NCBI RefSeq assembly: GCF_032884065.1
Contig: NC_088873.1
Location: 36,195,823 to 36,259,822 of the forward strand
Reading direction: 5' to 3'
Length of the DNA: 64,000 nucleotides
DNA from: Artemia franciscana
Taxonomy: Eukaryota > Arthropoda > Branchiopoda > Anostraca > Artemiidae
The notes beneath the pieces are model-generated. The model was not told the origin of the DNA. It was given only the letters and a program-made list of their open reading frames with translations, and did not search any database. A program made the position numbers and the translations under genes. Positions 61,530 to 64,000 of the stretch are shown one piece after another (positions within the stretch are counted from its first letter, which is position 1; the number at the start of each line of letters is the position of its first letter).

Positions 61530-63105
61530 ACGGTTCGTGGTAACGAACTGTAGTAAAGAGCGACCCGGCTCAATAGTAACCAAAACTCCAAAAAATGGAA
61601 TTTTGATACCGATAGCTACATCAAAACAATCACATTTTAATGCTGATTTTAAATATATAAGTTTCATCAAGTTTAGTTTTACCCATCCAAAGTTACGAGC
61701 CTGAGAAAATGTGCCTTAGTTTAAAAAATAGGAGAGAAAACCCCCTAAAAGTCATACAATCTTAGCGAAAATCACGTCATCAGATTCAGCGTATCAGTGA
61801 ACCATAATGTAGAAGTTTCAAGCTCCTACCTACAAAAATGTGGAATTTCGCACTTTCGCCAGAAGACAGATCACGGATGCGGGTTTATTTGTTTTTTGTT
61901 TTTGTTTTTTTTCCAGGGGTGGTCGTTTCGATTCAGTGGTCTTATAATGTCGCAAGAGCGTTCATTCTAACGGAAACTAAAAGTTCTACTGCCTTGTTAA
62001 GTGACGAATAAATTGGAGAGCACCTTGGCCCCCTCCCAAGCTCATTTTCCCCATAATCACTGGATCGAAATTCTGATACAGCCATTTTCTTCACCATAGT
62101 CGAAAAACTTAATAACTATGTCTTTGGGGACGACTTAACACCCCCACAGATACCATGGGAGGGGCTGCAAGTTACGAACATTGACCAGTGTTTACATATA
62201 GTAATGGTTATTAGGAAGTGTAGCGAAAATCACGTCATCAGATTCAGCGTATCAGTGAACCATAATGTAGAAGTTTCAAGCTCCTACCTACAAAAATGTG
62301 GAATTTCGCACTTTCGCCAGAAGACAGATCACGGATGCGGGTTTATTTGTTTTTTGTTTTTGTTTTTTTTCCAGGGGTGGTCGTTTCGATTCAGTGGTCT
62401 TATAATGTCGCAAGAGCGTCATTCTAACGGAAACTAAAAGTTCTACTGCCTTGTTAAGTGACGAATAAATTGGAGAGCACCTTGGCCCCCTTTCAAGCTC
62501 ATTTTCCCCATAATCACTGGATCGAAATTCTGATACAGCCATTTTCTTCACCATAGTCGAAAAACTTAATAACTATGTCTTTGGGGACGACTTAACACCC
62601 CCACAGATACCATGGGAGGGGCTGCAAGTTACGAACATTGACCAGTGTTTACATATAGTAATGGTTATTAGGAAGTGTACAGACGTTTTCAGGGGATTTT
62701 GGTTTGGTTTTGGGGGAGGAGAAGTTGAGGCAGGGATGGGGGGTTACGAGGGAGGATCTTTCCATGGAGGAATTTGTCATGGGGGACGAGAATTTCAATG
62801 AAGGGGCGCAGCATTTTCTAGCATTATTAAAAAAAACAATGACAAAATAAATATGAAAAGTTTTTTCAATTGAAAGTAAGGAACAGCATTAAAACTTAAA
62901 ACGAACAGAAATTATTACGCATATGAAAGGGTCACCTCTTCGTAATACCTCACTCTTTAAGCTAAATCATTTTTAGGAATTTCGACTATTTATTCTACGG
63001 CCTTTGTGATTCAGGGGTCGCTCTTAAGGAATTCGGACGAAATTTAAGCTTTAATGCAAAGAGCGAGGAATTGACGAGGGGGTGAGCCCCCTCGTCTCGG
63101 TTTTA
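61530..63105 (+). repeat. Dispersed 1.1-kb non-coding family with an internal 458-bp tandem duplication
   Basis: Starts CGGTTCGTGGTAACGAACTG and ends in the foldback-type block (62870-63098: GAAAGTAAGGAACAGCATTA and GAGCGAGGAATTGACGAGG). Segments 61763-62220 and 62221-62677 are near-identical tandem copies, with one deleted base (GAGCGTTCATT against GAGCGTCATT) and a few changes. Confidence 0.85.
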
Positions 63106-64000
63106 GTAACATGTCGGTTTTAGTTTAGTTAATGTCGGTTTTAGTTAACAAATCTCGGTTTTAGTAACACGTCACTGTGAATGCGCCTTTAGATCGAGTT
63201 AGAGAGAGTCAGGTCGAGTTAGCAGAGAGAGAAAAACAAATCTGAATATCTTTTCATCGCATCTGTTTAATCTGCTAGAGAGCGAACTTTTTTAAATCGA
63301 AAAACTTTTTTGATCCTGAACGGAAAACAGAAAGTGTACAGAAACATTAGGATGGTATTTATTACATCCATTGCAGATTTACTCTACCCGTAGTAATGCA
63401 GCGGGGTGAAGGTACATAATAAGTTTTTCTATGTATGTAAGAGTAGTTGAATAACCAAACTGATTAACTCCATAAAAGCGTAATAAAAAGCTGCTATACT
63501 ACCTCCACCTTTGACAAATGCATACCTGCGCACGGGGGTGGGTCGTTTTCTGCCATTAGTGTAAAGAACCCCCTCCCTCCCCAAGAAAAAATTAGAAATA
63601 TTGCCTAAAGTTCGTTTTTCCTATTTTAACCACCCTGGACGCCTCCTATACCCCCTTCATCCTTAAGTTCAGCTCTTTGTGCAGGCGGCTTGGTGATGCG
63701 GTGAGTTGCTTGTAGTAGTAGCAGTAGTAGTAGTAGTAGTAGTAGTAGTAGAAGTATTAATCAAAATACACTTGAAAGTTGTCATTAAAAGTTTGCCAAG
63801 TTTGACTATAAATGAATATAGATTTACTGTAAATTAATTTTTATTATTACAGTAATTATAAATTAAATACAACTAAATGTATGGTTAGTATAATTACTGT
63901 TTGGTATAATTTTATATAATTATAAAATAAAAAAAATTTTGTATGTGCTCGTAGCTTTCATAAAAATTAAATAAAAAAACAAGTTTTTTCACTGAAAGTA
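63106..64000. other. Intergenic end with LINE tail
   Basis: Three CTCGGTTTTAGTAAC-like words at 63096-63170. 63678-63755 is the 3' tail of the CFDP2/RTE-like LINE (GCAGGCGGCTTGGTGATGCG, then (TAG)n). The last 40 bases begin another foldback arm (ACAAGTTTTTTCACTGAAAG). Confidence 0.6.

Overview
The window looks like intron-rich, AT-rich, transposon-dense arthropod DNA. Homopolymer runs (67 T, 47 A, many C and G tracts of 10-20), GT-AG introns of 2-10 kb and several non-LTR and DNA transposon families point to a eukaryote. A branchiopod crustacean such as Artemia is my guess from the style of the repeats; it is an inference, not a match I could run. No rRNA, tRNA, CRISPR or bacterial-type operon was seen.

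One host gene is supported. It lies on the minus strand and spans 45324 to 10060 in eight exons that join in phase at every junction, giving 2100 coding bases (699 residues plus stop). The last three exons encode an OTULIN/FAM105-type OTU domain (linear-ubiquitin deubiquitinase family). The usual Cys-His-Asn catalytic positions read Ser, Tyr and Cys, so the product should be a pseudo-deubiquitinase. A Ser-rich, acidic N-terminal extension of about 400 residues with a short coiled coil precedes it. At three exons (1, 2 and 6) the 3' splice acceptor and the first exon bases are copied into tandem arrays in the upstream intron, so the introns carry rows of decoy acceptors.

Everything else recognisable is mobile or repetitive. 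(1) An endonuclease-reverse transcriptase LINE (CFDP2/RTE-like) is present as a nearly complete but internally deleted copy (21786-24857), a 5' half (53226-55108), a 3' fragment (56125-56490) and an interrupted copy (57185-61380), plus several 3'-tail relics ending in (TAG)n. (2) CR1/L2/Jockey-like LINE relics lie at 8103-9003, 9484-9672, 12045-13085, 31320-31780 and 32080-33355. (3) A broken Merlin (IS1595/ISXO2-type) DNA transposon lies at 26126-27005, with two MITEs that share its first nine terminal bases, all with 8-bp target duplications. (4) A non-autonomous Helitron lies at 33360-34865. (5) Three Helentron/HINE-like elements have a satellite core of about 295 bp. (6) A non-coding dispersed family of about 1.1 kb ends in a hairpin at one side and a large palindrome at the other.

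Layout: 1-10 kb repeats and LINE relics; 10-45.3 kb the OTULIN-like gene, with transposons filling its introns; 45.3-64 kb intergenic, built almost wholly of nested repeats. Protein family calls were made by eye from remembered motifs; no search was run.
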